Positions 8,774-16,123 of a DNA stretch of 27,009 bases are shown here, piece by piece. The stretch is from the NCBI GenBank assembly GCA_910585765.1, contig CAJUES010000048.1:1-27009 (forward strand), in the 5' to 3' direction. The notes under the pieces are model-generated. The model had not been told where the DNA came from. It did no database searches and was given only the letters and a program-made list of their open reading frames with translations. Position 1 is the first letter of the stretch. Each line of letters starts with the position of its first letter. The stretch comes from an uncultured Lachnospiraceae bacterium (GTDB lineage: Bacteria > Bacillota > Clostridia > Lachnospirales > Lachnospiraceae). A program made the translations under genes and the position numbers.

Positions 8774-9640
8774 ATGGAAGAGCTGCGTGGGAAATTGAAG
8801 GATAAGAAAAGAATTGTAGTCAAGATCGGTTCCTCCTCACTACAGCACGCTGAGACGGGGGATCTGGACTACACCAAGATGGATATCCTCGTGAGGGAGC
8901 TGTGCAATATCAGGAATCAGGGCAAGGACGTGATCCTGGTGACATCGGGCGCGATCGGATGCGGCAGGAAGGCGCTCCATATCAAGCCGCCCTTCACCAT
9001 CGCGCAGAAGCAGGCGTGCGCGGCGATCGGACAAGCCCGGCTCATGACTACATATCAGCGGATTTTTTCGGAGTACAACCATCAGGCAGCACAGATCCTG
9101 CTGACCAGAAATACGATCGAGGCGGATCTGAACAGGAGGAATGCCCAGAATACATTCAACGAGCTGCTTGCGATGGAAGTGATCCCTGTCGTGAATGAAA
9201 ATGATACGATCTCGACATTTGAGGTGGAGGATGTGATCGGGGACAACGACACACTGTCCGCGATCGTCACGGCGCTTGTCGGCGCGGATCTGCTGATCCT
9301 GCTCTCGGATATCGACGGATTGTACACGGATGATCCGAGACAGAATCCCAATGCATTGTACATCGAGACGGTAGACCGTATCACGGATGAGCTGCTCTGC
9401 ATGGGAAAGGCATCGACGGGGAGCAGCGTCGGGACAGGCGGCATGGAGACGAAGCTCACGGCGGCGAAGATCGCGACGTATTCCGGCGCGGACATGGTCA
9501 TTGCAAACGGCAGGGACGTGCGCGTCATCCACCGCATTATGGAGGGCAGGAATCACGGCACGTTCTTCAAGGCGAACAGGGATGAGCAGTTTAACTTTAC
9601 AGACTTTATCGACAATCTGCATCGGATAGAACATCTGTAG
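8774..9640 (+). CDS. proB: Glutamate 5-kinase
   Basis: A 288-aa enzyme phosphorylating L-glutamate, the first step of proline synthesis. ATG 8774 is chosen because GGAGG (8762-8766) is 7 nt upstream; the earlier in-frame ATG at 8750 would include that site. Family motifs are VVKIGSSSL at the N-terminus, VTSGAIGCGR, PVVNENDTIS, GDNDTLSAIV, LLSDIDGLYT and GTGGMETKLTAA. The protein stops after the amino-acid kinase domain; the C-terminal PUA domain of E. coli ProB (367 aa) is absent, as in several Firmicutes. Proline feedback sensitivity may therefore differ (inference). Its partner proA lies 3.5 kb downstream behind four unrelated genes, an unusual spacing for the pair. Confidence 0.95.
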   Translation: MEELRGKLKDKKRIVVKIGSSSLQHAETGDLDYTKMDILVRELCNIRNQGKDVILVTSGAIGCGRKALHIKPPFTIAQKQACAAIGQARLMTTYQRIFSEYNHQAAQILLTRNTIEADLNRRNAQNTFNELLAMEVIPVVNENDTISTFEVEDVIGDNDTLSAIVTALVGADLLILLSDIDGLYTDDPRQNPNALYIETVDRITDELLCMGKASTGSSVGTGGMETKLTAAKIATYSGADMVIANGRDVRVIHRIMEGRNHGTFFKANRDEQFNFTDFIDNLHRIEHL

Positions 9641-9654
9641 AATTGGGGGATCGC

Positions 9655-11208
9655 ATGCATCAAAAGAAAAAAGTAAGTGTGGGCAGGATCGTTACAGGAA
9701 GGATCGTTTCGGTGCTGCCAGTCGTGGTTTTGCAGGGGCTGATCATCTATGGCATTGCGAAATGGCTCGCGCCGTTTGCAACACTTTTTTACAGTGTCTT
9801 ATCGGTGTTGTCCGCATTGTTTGTCCTCTTTCTCATATCAAACAGGGGAGAGGGCGCCTACAAGATGCTGTGGCTGCTAGTCATGTTTGTGGCGCCGCTG
9901 CCGGGAGCGCTGATGTATCTGTTCTACGGGAACAGGCGGACCGGAAATGTGCTGGAACAGCGTCTGAACGCAACGCATGACAGCATACCGATATCATTAA
10001 ATGACGGGACGCGGATTCAGAAGCAGATGGAAAACGAGGACAAGCGAATCGCACAAACATTTGCTTATATCCAAAGGGTCACAGGGTTTCCGGTTCTCAG
10101 AAATGACACGGCGCAGTACTATCCGGTCGGAGAGCTCCTGTTCGAGCAGATGTTCTCCGCCCTGAAAGCGGCAGAACGGTATGTGTTCATAGAGTATTTC
10201 ATCATCCAGGAGGGTGTCATGTGGCAGGCGATGGTGGACGTCATGGAGAAGAAGGTGGCGGAGGGCGTCGACATCCGCGTTTTGTATGATGACATCGGCA
10301 GTATCGGGACTTTTTCTGCGCGCAACAGGGCATCGCTCCTGAAAAAGGGGATAAAATGCGAGAAGTTCAATCCGATGATCGTGCTGAGCGGCGCGCTGAA
10401 TAACCGGGATCACCGCAAGATCATGATCGTGGACGGTGCTGTGGCGTTCAGCGGCGGCATCAACCTCGCGGATGAGTACATCAATGAGGCGCATCCCTTT
10501 GGGCACTGGAAGGATATAGGTTTTCGGATCACCGGGGATGCCATCAGGAGCTACACCTATATGTTCATAGAATTCTGGAATGCATCATCGCTCAACAAGA
10601 TCACGAAGGAGCTGGTCGGCAGCGACTTTGCGGGGACGCCGAGTGCTGACGGCATGGACTTTGACGGGTACGTCCTGCCGTATTATGACTCGCCCGGCAG
10701 GGCGGAGGCGGCTAGCAACAGCCTTTTTATCGATCTGCTGGGTCAGGCGAGGGAGTATGTGTGGTTTTACACGCCGTATTTATTGTTGGGCGACGGCCTG
10801 CGTGACGCGTTTGTGAGGGCGGCGCAGAGGGGCGTGGATATCCGTATCATCATGCCGGGGATCCCGGACAAAAAGCTGGTGTATCGAATGTCAAGAAGCT
10901 ATTACCGCGAGCTGCTGGAGGCGGGCGTAAAGGTCTATGAGTACTCGCCGGGATTCGTGCACGCAAAGGCGTGTCTGGCGGATGACTGCATTGGTTTGAT
11001 CGGAACGGTCAACCTTGACTACAGGAGTCTGTACCTGCATTATGAGTGCAGCGCATTGTTCTACAGGGCATCGATCCTGAAGGATCTCAAAAAGGATTTT
11101 GAGGAGTCGATGGAGGTGAGCAGAGAGCGCACGCTGCTGGATGAAAAGAAGGGGATGGTGTTTGGGATCATCAACAGTATCCTGCGGATATTTGCACCGC
11201 TGGTGTGA
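9655..11208 (+). CDS. cls: Cardiolipin synthase (phospholipase D family)
   Basis: A 517-aa membrane enzyme joining two phosphatidylglycerols into cardiolipin. Two N-terminal transmembrane helices are visible (residues ~15-35 and ~40-60), with a further hydrophobic LLVMFVAPLPGALMYLFYG segment. Two HKD active-site motifs follow: HRKIMIVD starting at H253 and HAKACLAD starting at H436, each followed by GGINLAD or GTVNLDYRS. Both are intact, so the enzyme should be active. I chose ATG 9655, preceded by GGGGGA (9645-9650); the in-frame TTG at 9643 has no ribosome site. The gene sits 14 bp after proB, likely in the same transcript. A C-terminal hydrophobic tail (VFGIINSILRIFAPLV) is typical of the family. 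Confidence 0.93.
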   Translation: MHQKKKVSVGRIVTGRIVSVLPVVVLQGLIIYGIAKWLAPFATLFYSVLSVLSALFVLFLISNRGEGAYKMLWLLVMFVAPLPGALMYLFYGNRRTGNVLEQRLNATHDSIPISLNDGTRIQKQMENEDKRIAQTFAYIQRVTGFPVLRNDTAQYYPVGELLFEQMFSALKAAERYVFIEYFIIQEGVMWQAMVDVMEKKVAEGVDIRVLYDDIGSIGTFSARNRASLLKKGIKCEKFNPMIVLSGALNNRDHRKIMIVDGAVAFSGGINLADEYINEAHPFGHWKDIGFRITGDAIRSYTYMFIEFWNASSLNKITKELVGSDFAGTPSADGMDFDGYVLPYYDSPGRAEAASNSLFIDLLGQAREYVWFYTPYLLLGDGLRDAFVRAAQRGVDIRIIMPGIPDKKLVYRMSRSYYRELLEAGVKVYEYSPGFVHAKACLADDCIGLIGTVNLDYRSLYLHYECSALFYRASILKDLKKDFEESMEVSRERTLLDEKKGMVFGIINSILRIFAPLV

Positions 11209-11251
11209 CATGCCGGATTCTAAATCGGACTGTTTTACTATACCGTAATCT

Positions 11252-11413
11252 CATAATGCATTGAATATAATATCATCAGAATACAAATATAAAACATTGA
11301 ATCAACAGAATATGAATACAAAGCATCGAAAAGGAAAAGACAACAATGCGTTAAATACAATACGAACATAATGCATTGAATTGAATAGGAAAGGAAAAGG
11401 AGAGGACAACATG
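11252..11413 (+). repeat. AT-rich leader with repeated CATTGAAT-type units before nfo
   Basis: The ~200 bp between cls and nfo is strikingly AT-rich within a GC-rich neighbourhood and is internally repetitive. An exact 15-bp direct repeat, CATAATGCATTGAAT, occurs at 11252-11266 and 11367-11381. Weaker relatives lie between them (ACATTGAAT near 11295, GCATCGAAA near 11323, GCGTTAAAT near 11349). The segment AAAGGAAAAGACAACAATG (11330-11348) closely mimics the actual ribosome site and start of nfo (AAAGGAAAAG...GACAACATG, 11390-11413), as if the leader had been duplicated and then decayed. A perfect TATAAT lies at 11266-11271 but without a good -35. No gene is seen here. Confidence 0.6.
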
Positions 11414-12232
11414 TATATAGGAAATCATCTGTCATCGTCGAAGGGCTTTGAGCATATGGGCAAGGAGGCATTGAAGCTGGGCGCGAATACCTTTGCTTTT
11501 TTTACCAGGAATCCGAGAGGCGGGGCGGCAAAGACGATTGATCCCGAGGACGCATTGAAGCTTCGCAGGCTGATGGAGGAACACCATTTCGGCAGGCTCG
11601 TAGCGCATGCTCCCTACACGATGAACGTGTGTGCGGAGAAGGAGAACATAAAAAAGTTTTCGAGGGAGACGCTCGCGGACGATCTGGCGCGCATGGAGTA
11701 CCTTCCGGGAAATTACTACAATTTTCATCCCGGTTCCCATGTGGGACAAGGTGCAGAGGCGGCTGTCCCCATGATCGCGGACGCCATCAACTGTGCGCTC
11801 AAACCGGAGTACAATACGACCGTTCTCCTGGAGACGATGGCTGGAAAGGGATCTGAGGTGGGCAGGAATTTTGAGGAGCTGAGGGCGATCATCGACCTTG
11901 TTGAGCTGAAAGACAAAGTAGGGGTGTGCTTTGACACCTGCCATGTGTGGGATGGCGGGTATGACATTGTCGGTGATCTTGACAGCGTGCTCAGGGCATT
12001 TGATGATATCATAGGGATCGACAGGCTTAAAGCGGTTCATTTCAATGACAGCATGAACGTGCGTGCTTCCCACAAGGACCGCCATCAGAAGATCGGTGAA
12101 GGTGAGATCGGCGCGGAGGCGCTAAAGTCGGTGGCAAAGCATCCGCTTCTGGCGGACAAGCCGTTCATATTGGAGACTCCGAACGACGACGAGGGATATG
12201 CGAGGGAGATCGCCCTGATCAAAAGCTGGTGA
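11411..12232 (+). CDS. nfo: Deoxyribonuclease IV (AP endonuclease, base-excision repair)
   Basis: A 273-aa endonuclease IV family protein that cuts abasic sites in DNA. ATG 11411 is used because AGGAGAGG (11398-11405) precedes it; the in-frame TTG at 11381 lies inside the repetitive leader. It begins MYIGNHLSSSKGFEHM, as is usual for this family. The metal-ligand motifs are present: AHAPYTMN, NFHPGSHVG, LLETMAGKG, GVCFDTCHVWDGGYD, KAVHFNDS and HKDRHQKIGEGEIG. ILETPND at the end is also conserved. These bind the trinuclear zinc centre in characterised members. The gene stands between cls and a DUF896 gene and appears to have its own AT-rich leader, suggesting separate expression (inference). 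Confidence 0.95.
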   Translation: MYIGNHLSSSKGFEHMGKEALKLGANTFAFFTRNPRGGAAKTIDPEDALKLRRLMEEHHFGRLVAHAPYTMNVCAEKENIKKFSRETLADDLARMEYLPGNYYNFHPGSHVGQGAEAAVPMIADAINCALKPEYNTTVLLETMAGKGSEVGRNFEELRAIIDLVELKDKVGVCFDTCHVWDGGYDIVGDLDSVLRAFDDIIGIDRLKAVHFNDSMNVRASHKDRHQKIGEGEIGAEALKSVAKHPLLADKPFILETPNDDEGYAREIALIKSW

Positions 12233-12276
12233 AAAACTGATTTTTATGTTGCAAAGAGTGGTGTGTGGGGGTTAAT

Positions 12277-12501
12277 ATGAATATAGAGGAAAAGATAAAA
12301 CGGATCAATGAATTGTATCACAAATCACAGGCGGAAGGTCTCACGGAGGAGGAAAAAGCAGAGCAGGCACAACTGCGTGCAGAATATGTGGCAAATGTGC
12401 GCGCAAATCTGAGAGGCCAGCTTGACAATATATCGATCCGGGAATCGGATGGAAGTATTACTGACCTCAAAGACAAGAGAGTGAAGCGCAATATGGAGTG
12501 A
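12277..12501 (+). CDS. DUF896 / YnzC family small protein
   Basis: A 74-aa protein with the family pattern KIKRINELYHKSQAEGLT, then EEKAEQAQLRAEYV and NLRGQLDNI. The start ATG 12277 follows GTGGGGG; an upstream GTG at 12265 is in frame but lacks a site. DUF896 proteins (UPF0291; YnzC, next to the SOS gene yneA in Bacillus) form a two-helix hairpin. Their role is not established. Here it directly precedes the 5-formyltetrahydrofolate cyclo-ligase gene (4-bp gap), an association I recall as common in Lachnospiraceae. The charged C-terminus (DLKDKRVKRNME) is not conserved. Confidence 0.88.
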   Translation: MNIEEKIKRINELYHKSQAEGLTEEEKAEQAQLRAEYVANVRANLRGQLDNISIRESDGSITDLKDKRVKRNME

Positions 12502-12505
12502 GAAG

Positions 12506-13087
12506 ATGGAAACAAAGGCTGAGATCAGGAAGAGAATACTTGAGACTCGAAAAAAGCTGACCGACGATGAGGCTGCATCAAAGAGTGCGGCGATCGTCCA
12601 GAAGGTGATCAAGACTCCCGAATACAGGGAGGCGGACAATATCCTGCTCTATGCCGACTACTGTCGGGAAGTGATGACGCGCGGGATTTTTGAGGATGCC
12701 CTTCTCCATCGGAAGAGGATCTATTTTCCCAGGGTTGACAAGATGACGAACACGATGGAGTTTTATCAGGTGATCTCCATTCGGCAGCTTGTGAGGGGAT
12801 ATATGGACATTCTCGAACCAAGGGAAGACATCCAGGCACGCTACAAATTCCAGCCGAGGGAAGATACACTGGCGATCCTGCCCGGAGTGGCATTTGATAC
12901 ATCGGGTTACCGTGTAGGCTACGGAAAGGGTTTTTACGACAGATTTCTCGAGAACAGGCGGCAGCTCTCGACCATGGCGCTGGCGTATGCCTGTCAGATC
13001 GTGGACGAGATACCGAGGGCGGAACATGATATCAAGATGGATAAGATCGTGACGGAGGAGATCATCTATTCATTTTTGCGGATATGA
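12506..13087 (+). CDS. 5-formyltetrahydrofolate cyclo-ligase
   Basis: A 193-aa enzyme (MTHFS family; YgfA/YqgN) that converts 5-formyl-THF to 5,10-methenyl-THF with ATP. The N-terminal basic segment KAEIRKRILETRKKL is typical. The hallmark LPGVAFDTSGYRVGYGKGFYDRFL (split here as LPGVAFD, GYRVGYGKGFYDR) starts at residue 125 and forms the ATP- and substrate-binding site. The start ATG is 5 nt after the DUF896 stop, so coupling is likely. Length is normal (about 180-200 aa). It is followed by about 100 bp containing hairpins before proA. Confidence 0.92.
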   Translation: METKAEIRKRILETRKKLTDDEAASKSAAIVQKVIKTPEYREADNILLYADYCREVMTRGIFEDALLHRKRIYFPRVDKMTNTMEFYQVISIRQLVRGYMDILEPREDIQARYKFQPREDTLAILPGVAFDTSGYRVGYGKGFYDRFLENRRQLSTMALAYACQIVDEIPRAEHDIKMDKIVTEEIIYSFLRI

Positions 13088-13100
13088 TATTTGAGATATT

Positions 13101-13141
13101 TGCCCTGCGCGATCGCCGGGCACCCGTCAGTCCTTGCTGAC
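13101..13141 (+). other. Two consecutive hairpins before proA
   Basis: The first can fold as TGCCC-T-GCG-CGAT-CGC-C-GGGCA (13101-13122), with 5 + 3 pairs around one mismatch. The second is GTCAG-TCCTTG-CTGAC (13126-13141). Neither is followed by a T-run, so they are not a standard terminator; they might stabilise or pause the proA mRNA. This is a weak structural observation. Confidence 0.35.
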
Positions 13142-13188
13142 AGTCTGCTGCCGGGCGGCGTGTGTAGAAAAAAGAATGGAGTGGATAT

Positions 13189-14466
13189 ATGACAATACGG
13201 GAAAAGGCGGCGGCGATGAAGCTTGACAGCACGCAGATGGCTTCTAAGTCCGCAGAGATCAGGAATCAGGCGCTCGCGAATATTGCCAGGGTGCTGCTCG
13301 AAAACCAGGAGGACATTTTCCGGGCGAATGAGCAGGATCTGGCGGAGGCGCTGGAAAATGATATTCCGGAGGCGGTCGTGAAACGACTGAAATTTAATAT
13401 CGAAAAGCTGACAGGAGTGGTCAAAGGGATTGAGGAATTGATCGGTCTGTCGGACAAGGTGTACGAGACGCAGCTGGTGCGCCAGCTTGACGAGGGACTG
13501 ACGCTGGTGCGGGAGAGCTGCCCGATCGGTGTGATCGGCGTGATCTTCGAGGCAAGACCGGATGCGCTGGTTCAGATCGCGAGCCTGTGTATCAAGAGCG
13601 GCAACTGCGCGATCCTAAAGGGCGGGAGCGAGACGAAACACACAAATAAGACCGTGTTCTCGCTGATCTACCACGCCGCGACGGAGAGCGGTCTGCCAGA
13701 GAACTGTCTCTTTCAGGCAGAACAGCGCGACGAGATCTCCGAGCTGCTCGCGTGCCATGAGTCGGTCGACCTGCTGATACCGCGGGGGTCCAACGCCTTT
13801 GTGCAGTATATCATGAACAATACGCGGATTCCTGTGATGGGACATGCGGACGGGATCTGCCACATCTACGTCGACAAGGATTTTGACATCGGGAAGGCGA
13901 TCCCTGTCATCGTTGACGCCAAGACGCAGTACACGGCGGTGTGCAATGCCGTGGAGACGCTGCTGGTGCACAAGGATGCTGTCGATGCGCTGATGCCGCG
14001 TTTGAACGAAGCGTTTCGCGCGCGCAATGTAGAGCTGCGCGCCACCGCTGACATTGCAGACCGGTATGGCTGCAAGCTGGCGACGGATGCAGATTTTGCC
14101 ACAGAATACCTCGATCTGATCATCTCGGCAAAGACAGTCGCGGATATTGATGAGGCAATTTTACATATCAACAAATACGGCTCGCATCACACAGACTGCA
14201 TTGTCACAGAAAACAGCGAGGCGGCGGAACACTTTATGAGAATGGTGGATTCCGCCGGTGTGTACCAGAACTGTTCGACGCGCTTTGCGGACGGTTTTCG
14301 CTATGGATTTGGCGCGGAGGTGGGTGTCAGCACCGGAAAGATCCACGCGCGCGGCCCTGTGGGGCTTGAAGGGCTTCTGACGTACAAGTACAAGCTCTAT
14401 GGAAATGGGCAGGTTGTCGCGGATTATGTATCCGGGAAAAAGGCGTTTCATTTTACGGACTTGTAA
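13189..14466 (+). CDS. proA: Glutamate-5-semialdehyde dehydrogenase (gamma-glutamyl phosphate reductase)
   Basis: A 425-aa NADPH-dependent enzyme reducing gamma-glutamyl phosphate, the product of ProB, in proline synthesis. It has the aldehyde dehydrogenase fold with PIGVIGVIFEARPDAL, LKGGSE, PVMGHADGICH and the catalytic cysteine in TAVCNAVETLL (C252). The C-terminal FGAEVGVSTGKIHARGPVGLEGL motif is also intact. Length is normal (about 415 aa). GGAGTGGATAT precedes ATG 13189. It is separated from proB by cls, nfo, DUF896 and the cyclo-ligase, whereas in many bacteria proB and proA are adjacent. Confidence 0.96.
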   Translation: MTIREKAAAMKLDSTQMASKSAEIRNQALANIARVLLENQEDIFRANEQDLAEALENDIPEAVVKRLKFNIEKLTGVVKGIEELIGLSDKVYETQLVRQLDEGLTLVRESCPIGVIGVIFEARPDALVQIASLCIKSGNCAILKGGSETKHTNKTVFSLIYHAATESGLPENCLFQAEQRDEISELLACHESVDLLIPRGSNAFVQYIMNNTRIPVMGHADGICHIYVDKDFDIGKAIPVIVDAKTQYTAVCNAVETLLVHKDAVDALMPRLNEAFRARNVELRATADIADRYGCKLATDADFATEYLDLIISAKTVADIDEAILHINKYGSHHTDCIVTENSEAAEHFMRMVDSAGVYQNCSTRFADGFRYGFGAEVGVSTGKIHARGPVGLEGLLTYKYKLYGNGQVVADYVSGKKAFHFTDL

Positions 14467-14527
14467 TCCGATTTTGGAATATGATGAATGAGAAGACTCA
14501 GCAGATTAGTAGAGAAGGGGAATGGAA

Positions 14528-15301
14528 ATGGATAAACGAAAAAAAACGATCGTGCATCAATTAAGATCTGGCATGGCTCTGGCAGTAATTTTAGCGGCGG
14601 TTGTGCTGCTGGATCCGCCAGCCACGGCTTACGCGTTTAACGTGACGCCGATCGAGATGGTGGAGATGTACACCACATCGGGAACGCCTGTGTATGCGAC
14701 GCCGGACGTGTTCTCGCCGGTGGTAGTGTACCTCGAGCGTTTCACGAATGTGAGAGTGTACGGGATCACGGACAACGGATTTTATCAGGTGGACCTGAAC
14801 GGCACATTCTATATACCGGGACCGTTTATGGTATCGCAGATCCAGCCCGCAAAGACGGAGAAGCAGAAAGCACTCGAGGATCTGGAGGATTTTGCGGATG
14901 CATACCGCATGCAGCTCGAGTTTATGGAGAGTTACAGCGGCACTTTCGCGCTTGTCGATGTGACAGGAGATGGCATTCCTGAGCTTTTTGACGCGGAAGG
15001 AAAAGAGATATACACTTATTACAATAAGCGCCCTGTGATGATATATTACTCTGAAAATCCCGTGAAATTTTATTATTCCAAGAAGGAAAACAAACTGTTA
15101 GGCAAGTATACGTGGAACAAGAAGGATATCTGGGAAGTCTACTATAAAGACACATCCCTGCTGCCATGGGGACAGTTTAAATGCATCGGTGTAGCGACTA
15201 CGCCGACAAAGGACGCGCCTGTGGTCACGAGGGACTACACCAATAACGCCGAGACGCGGGCAGATCTCTATAATATTCTGAAGAATAAATTGTCACTGTA
15301 A
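14528..15301 (+). CDS. Secreted protein of unknown function, possible SH3-like domain
   Basis: A 257-aa protein. ATG 14528 is preferred because GAGAAGGGG (14512-14520) is 7 nt upstream, while the ATG at 14522 is too close to it. The N-terminus is a clear signal peptide: basic MDKRKK, a hydrophobic core ALAVILAAVVLL and a likely cleavage after ATAYA (residue ~36). The next ~65 residues (MYTTSGTPVYATPDVFSPV, then NVRVYGITDNGFYQVDLNG) look like an SH3b-type repeat with TPVYATPD standing for the usual 'vY..p'. The second half is rich in tyrosine and lysine and includes TFALVDVTGDGIPELFDAEGK, an Asp-rich motif seen in FG-GAP/dockerin-like calcium sites. I do not recognise a specific function. A strong terminator follows, so it likely ends its transcript. 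Confidence 0.7.
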   Translation: MDKRKKTIVHQLRSGMALAVILAAVVLLDPPATAYAFNVTPIEMVEMYTTSGTPVYATPDVFSPVVVYLERFTNVRVYGITDNGFYQVDLNGTFYIPGPFMVSQIQPAKTEKQKALEDLEDFADAYRMQLEFMESYSGTFALVDVTGDGIPELFDAEGKEIYTYYNKRPVMIYYSENPVKFYYSKKENKLLGKYTWNKKDIWEVYYKDTSLLPWGQFKCIGVATTPTKDAPVVTRDYTNNAETRADLYNILKNKLSL

Positions 15302-15308
15302 CTATACC

Positions 15309-15346
15309 GGGAACTGTGCAGAATGCTTTTTCACAGTTCCTTATTT
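15309..15346 (+). terminator. Intrinsic terminator after the secreted-protein gene
   Basis: GGAACTGTG (15310-15318) pairs perfectly with CACAGTTCC (15332-15340) around a 13-nt loop, followed by TTATTT. It lies 9 bp beyond the stop codon at 15301, the expected position for a rho-independent terminator. Confidence 0.8.
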
Positions 15347-15404
15347 CATTGCAGCGATTCCGGTTTGGTCCCGGTTTCGCCATGTTCAGGGAGCGTGGGG
15401 ATAT

Positions 15405-15620
15405 ATGTTTAAGAAAAAAGCGCAGGTCCAGAAAGCATCGTATGACAAGGAGAATCAGATACCGATCATGAAATGCAGCATCTGCAACGGGGAGCGTGTC
15501 GTGGGATTCAAGGACATCCGTACCGGAAAATTTGAGGAGATCATGTTTGTCAGGAATGACAGTGATCTGGAAGCGTTCCGGTTGAAGTACGGAGTGGAGT
15601 CGATCGGAAAAGAGTATTGA
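15405..15620 (+). CDS. Small conserved CxxC protein of unknown function
   Basis: A 71-aa protein with a basic start (MFKKKAQVQKASYDKEN), one CSIC pair (residues ~24-27) within MKCSICNGERVVGFKDI, and the segment RTGKFEEIMFVRNDSDLEAF. Small proteins of this kind are common in Lachnospiraceae genomes and, as I recall, are sometimes mislabelled as aspartate dehydrogenase; no catalytic domain could fit in this length. A single CxxC could be half a metal site in a dimer or a redox pair (inference). GTGGGGAT precedes the ATG. It stands between a terminator and a promoter, so it is probably its own short transcript. Confidence 0.65.
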   Translation: MFKKKAQVQKASYDKENQIPIMKCSICNGERVVGFKDIRTGKFEEIMFVRNDSDLEAFRLKYGVESIGKEY

Positions 15621-15639
15621 GGATTTAACTACGCCGTCA

Positions 15640-15668
15640 ATGACAGATCGTCCGGGTTGTGATAGAAT
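15640..15668 (+). promoter_or_regulatory. Sigma-A type promoter for the coiled-coil gene
   Basis: ATGACA (15640-15645) and TAGAAT (15663-15668) are separated by 17 nt, and TG at 15660-15661 makes an extended -10. The predicted start point falls about 37 bp before the GGAGGG site at 15701. This also argues against an upstream start of the downstream gene at 15640. Confidence 0.6.
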
Positions 15669-15711
15669 CGTATTAGCAGCAAATAAATTTTGTATTATAT
15701 GGAGGGATAAT

Positions 15712-16053
15712 ATGACAGACAGCCAAAAACTTGATCTGATCTTATCAAAAATACAAGGTTTGGAAACGGGTATGCAGGATCTGGAAATGGGTATGCAGAG
15801 TCTGGAAGCAAGAATGCAGACACTCGAACGTGATCTTCAGGAAGTGAAGCAGAAGATTTCGAATATCGAGCTGACACTTGAAAATGAAATACGTGTTAAC
15901 ATCAGGCGTATAGCAGAAGGCCATCTGGATATATCCAGACATCTAAATGATGCGATCAGAGTTGACAGTGAAAAAGAAATGCTCGTGGTTCGTGTCAATA
16001 TTCTTGAAAGTGAACTGCGCAGGGTGAAAGAGCGGCTTGATCGAATTGCTTGA
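15712..16053 (+). CDS. Small coiled-coil protein with perfect heptad repeats
   Basis: A 113-aa protein; ATG 15712 is chosen because GGAGGG (15701-15706) precedes it and a good promoter overlaps any earlier start. Residues 13-47 are five consecutive heptads: KIQGLET, GMQDLEM, GMQSLEA, RMQTLER, DLQEVKQ. The leucine and methionine/isoleucine positions recur exactly every seven residues, a textbook parallel coiled coil. The remainder (KISNIELTLENEIRVNIRRIAEGH, then ILESELRRVKERLDRI) also predicts helix and coil. There is no signal peptide or membrane segment. Similar small proteins are common in Clostridia; their function is unknown, and oligomerisation or scaffolding is inferred. The DNA under the heptads is a 21-nt repeat. 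Confidence 0.75.
   Translation: MTDSQKLDLILSKIQGLETGMQDLEMGMQSLEARMQTLERDLQEVKQKISNIELTLENEIRVNIRRIAEGHLDISRHLNDAIRVDSEKEMLVVRVNILESELRRVKERLDRIA
15748..15831 (+). repeat. 21-nt tandem repeat encoding heptads
   Basis: Four 21-nt units, starting at 15748, 15769, 15790 and 15811, share the core ATGCAG..(C/T)TGGAA. The second and third differ at only a few positions. All keep the reading frame, each coding for one heptad of the coiled-coil protein, so copy number could change without frameshift. Confidence 0.75.
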
Positions 16054-16089
16054 CTGTAATTAATTACATAGGGAACATTATTGTGTGAG

Positions 16090-16123
16090 AGGGAGCAAAC
16101 CAGAGATAGGGTGCTCCCTTTTT
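16090..16123 (+). terminator. Intrinsic terminator after the coiled-coil gene
   Basis: AGGGAGCA (16090-16097) and TGCTCCCT (16112-16119) form an 8-bp stem with a 14-nt loop, followed by an uninterrupted T-run to 16123. It is oriented for the plus strand only; no T-run occurs on the opposite side, so it should not stop the minus-strand peptidase transcript. Confidence 0.85.

Noticed and set aside
8774..9640. proB as truncated because it lacks the PUA domain
   Set aside because: Short ProB proteins ending after the kinase domain are normal in several Firmicutes, and the stop is followed by a well-placed next gene.
13101..13141. Hairpins before proA as a rho-independent terminator or riboswitch
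   Set aside because: There is no T-run, and no conserved riboswitch or T-box element was recognised; kept only as a structural note.
15748..15831. 21-nt repeats as CRISPR or regulatory iterons
   Set aside because: They are contiguous, in frame and fully explained by coding for coiled-coil heptads.
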